DNA of 5,669 bases from Desulfarculus sp. (GTDB taxonomy: Bacteria; Desulfobacterota; Desulfarculia; Desulfarculales; Desulfarculaceae). Where the stretch lies: NCBI GenBank assembly GCA_020216625.1, contig JAIUYB010000185.1:1-5669 (forward strand), in the 5' to 3' direction. The translations under genes were made by a program, and so were the position numbers. The notes below the pieces were generated by a model that was given only the letters and a program-made list of their open reading frames with translations, did no database searches and was not told where the DNA came from. Shown here piece after piece: positions 4,618-5,669 of the stretch (position 1 is its first letter; each line of letters opens with the position of its first letter).

Positions 4618-5669
4618 ATGGCGGACAGCGAGAGGTATTTCAGCGAGGTGAAGGTGCAGGGCACTCCTTTGTGGGAGCTGTGCTCGGTTCCGCCGCCCAA
4701 CGCCGACCTGGAGCATCTGCTGCGGGTGCTGGACTATGTGCACGTGGAGGCCGGCCTGCTGGCGGCCTATAACGCCGACTACCCCCTGGTGGAGCCCCGC
4801 GAGCTGATCCCGGCCTTCGACGCCCCCCTGATTGAGTACAAGGATCTGCCCGCCTTCGGCATGGTGGTTCTGGACCGCCAGCTTTCCTATCAGGACGAGG
4901 GTTTTCAGTACGACCAGCTTTTACCCGAGGGCCAACCTCCGGATCCGGGCCGGGTCGCGGCCAATCGCGCGGTGCTGCGCGAGCGTCTGCCCCGCAACCT
5001 GCTGCCGGAGCTGGAGCAGACCATGGGGCGCAAGGCCCTCACCGTATTTAGCCGCTACACCCAACTGCTGCCCCTGCTTTCGCGCATGGACCGGGGGCAC
5101 GTCATGGCCCGGGACGAATCCGGGGCCTTTTACCTGGCTGGGGTCTTCGCCTCTTTCCCCTCGGACCTGGACGGCGAGATCCGCCGCCTGGGCCGCAGCA
5201 TCGGCAAGTTCAGCCAGGGCGACAACGCCCGCTATGCCGCCAACCGCTTGTTCGTCTATCGCTTCCTGATGGAGCAGAGCGGGTTTCCCATCTGCGGCGA
5301 GCGTCACACCTCGGCCGCGCTCTTCGCCCGCCGCCTGATGCGCCGCCGCGAGCGCTTCGCGGTCAAGGTGCTGGGCAACAGCGACCGGGCCATCACCACC
5401 CTGACCAGCCTGGGGGCCCCGGCCCGCCTGCCCCGGGTGAGCAAGGTGGCCCTGGTGGCGGCCCACTGCGAACGCAAGGAGGGCGAGCAGGCCCTGGCCG
5501 ATGGCGGCTACTTCGTGGACCGGGACCGCAAGGTGGTGATTCTCAAGGTGCACTACCTGCAGCACCGATATCACCCCGACAACGTCCTGGAGGACCGCGC
5601 CCTCTCGGTGCTCTCCCAGACCGTCATCCACCCCCAGACCGGCCAGGGGGTGGAGCTGGACGTGCTGGG
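4618..5669 (+). CDS. Unrecognised soluble protein (3' partial)
   Basis: The frame is open from the ATG at 4618 to the window end (350 full codons, no stop), so the C-terminus is missing. An in-frame TAG at 4585 limits how far upstream it can begin. A TTG at 4606 is the only other nearby upstream start. The ribosome binding site is weak (GGGTTGGGA). The third codon position is mostly G or C, as in the other genes, which supports real coding. I do not recognise the family. The protein starts MADSERYFSEVKVQG with no signal peptide and shows no membrane helix, so it is probably cytosolic. It is rich in charged residues, with an acidic N-terminal half (about 45-105) and a basic patch LMRRRERF (240-247). 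Strand-like stretches such as VALVAAHCE (277-285) and KVVILKVHYLQ (305-315) suggest an alpha/beta fold in the second half. It is divergent from tRNA-Ala. No function is assigned. Confidence 0.85.
   Translation, partial: MADSERYFSEVKVQGTPLWELCSVPPPNADLEHLLRVLDYVHVEAGLLAAYNADYPLVEPRELIPAFDAPLIEYKDLPAFGMVVLDRQLSYQDEGFQYDQLLPEGQPPDPGRVAANRAVLRERLPRNLLPELEQTMGRKALTVFSRYTQLLPLLSRMDRGHVMARDESGAFYLAGVFASFPSDLDGEIRRLGRSIGKFSQGDNARYAANRLFVYRFLMEQSGFPICGERHTSAALFARRLMRRRERFAVKVLGNSDRAITTLTSLGAPARLPRVSKVALVAAHCERKEGEQALADGGYFVDRDRKVVILKVHYLQHRYHPDNVLEDRALSVLSQTVIHPQTGQGVELDVL

Noticed and set aside
5335..5420. RRRERFAVKV followed by TSLG in the unknown protein, resembling a PilZ c-di-GMP motif
   Set aside because: The second half of the PilZ signature (D/N-x-S-x-x-G) is absent, so a PilZ call is not supported.
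5560..5600. HPD tripeptide in HRYHPDN (residues 316-322) of the unknown protein, resembling a J-domain
   Set aside because: The preceding residues look like a beta-strand rather than J-domain helix I/II, and no helix III follows, so the match is likely chance.
4921..5631. Minus-strand frame of 236 codons and plus-strand frame at 4832-5269 in the right-hand region
   Set aside because: Both overlap the longer frame starting at 4618, whose codon use and composition look like real coding. The alternatives are His/Gln/Gly- or Ser/Ala/Arg-rich shadows.

Overview
The window is a GC-rich piece of bacterial chromosome. The style of its signalling proteins (a soluble GAF-PAS histidine kinase with an EKLASVG...AHEIGNPL H-box, and a chemoreceptor whose HAMP is cut short) suggests a Desulfobacterota (deltaproteobacterial) organism, possibly close to Desulfarculales. 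That placement is an inference from protein style, not a search result.

Layout. Bases 1-1242 (+) hold the C-terminal part of a GAF-PAS-HisKA-HATPase histidine kinase whose beginning lies outside the window. It converges on a methyl-accepting chemotaxis protein (1316-3169, -), and a strong hairpin at 1263-1291 separates the two stops. Upstream of the chemoreceptor on the same strand is a small secreted protein (3306-3794, -): a signal peptide followed by a single Cache-type sensor domain and nothing else. A near-consensus sigma70 promoter (TTGACA-17-TATCAT, 3954-3982) in an AT-rich patch drives it, giving a leader of about 150 nt. The 136-nt gap to the chemoreceptor contains two hairpins but no clear promoter, so the Cache protein and the receptor may be co-transcribed.

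Bases 3795-4333 contain no convincing protein gene. They hold the promoter and leader, several inverted repeats and a nested hairpin (4039-4080). A tRNA-Ala(GGC) gene follows at 4334-4409 (-), with its own promoter (4420-4448) and a downstream terminator-like hairpin (4295-4322).

Divergent from the tRNA, a long frame opens at 4618 (+) and runs off the window end without a stop. It encodes at least 350 residues of a soluble-looking protein that I do not recognise. A candidate promoter lies at 4483-4511.

How the parts work together. The kinase, the receptor and the secreted Cache protein are all sensory, but the kinase's response regulator is not in the window and no che genes are present. The most interesting arrangement is the stand-alone, cysteine-containing periplasmic Cache domain next to a chemoreceptor that has its own large helical periplasmic domain. 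This could be a two-part sensor, but that is a hypothesis from gene order only.
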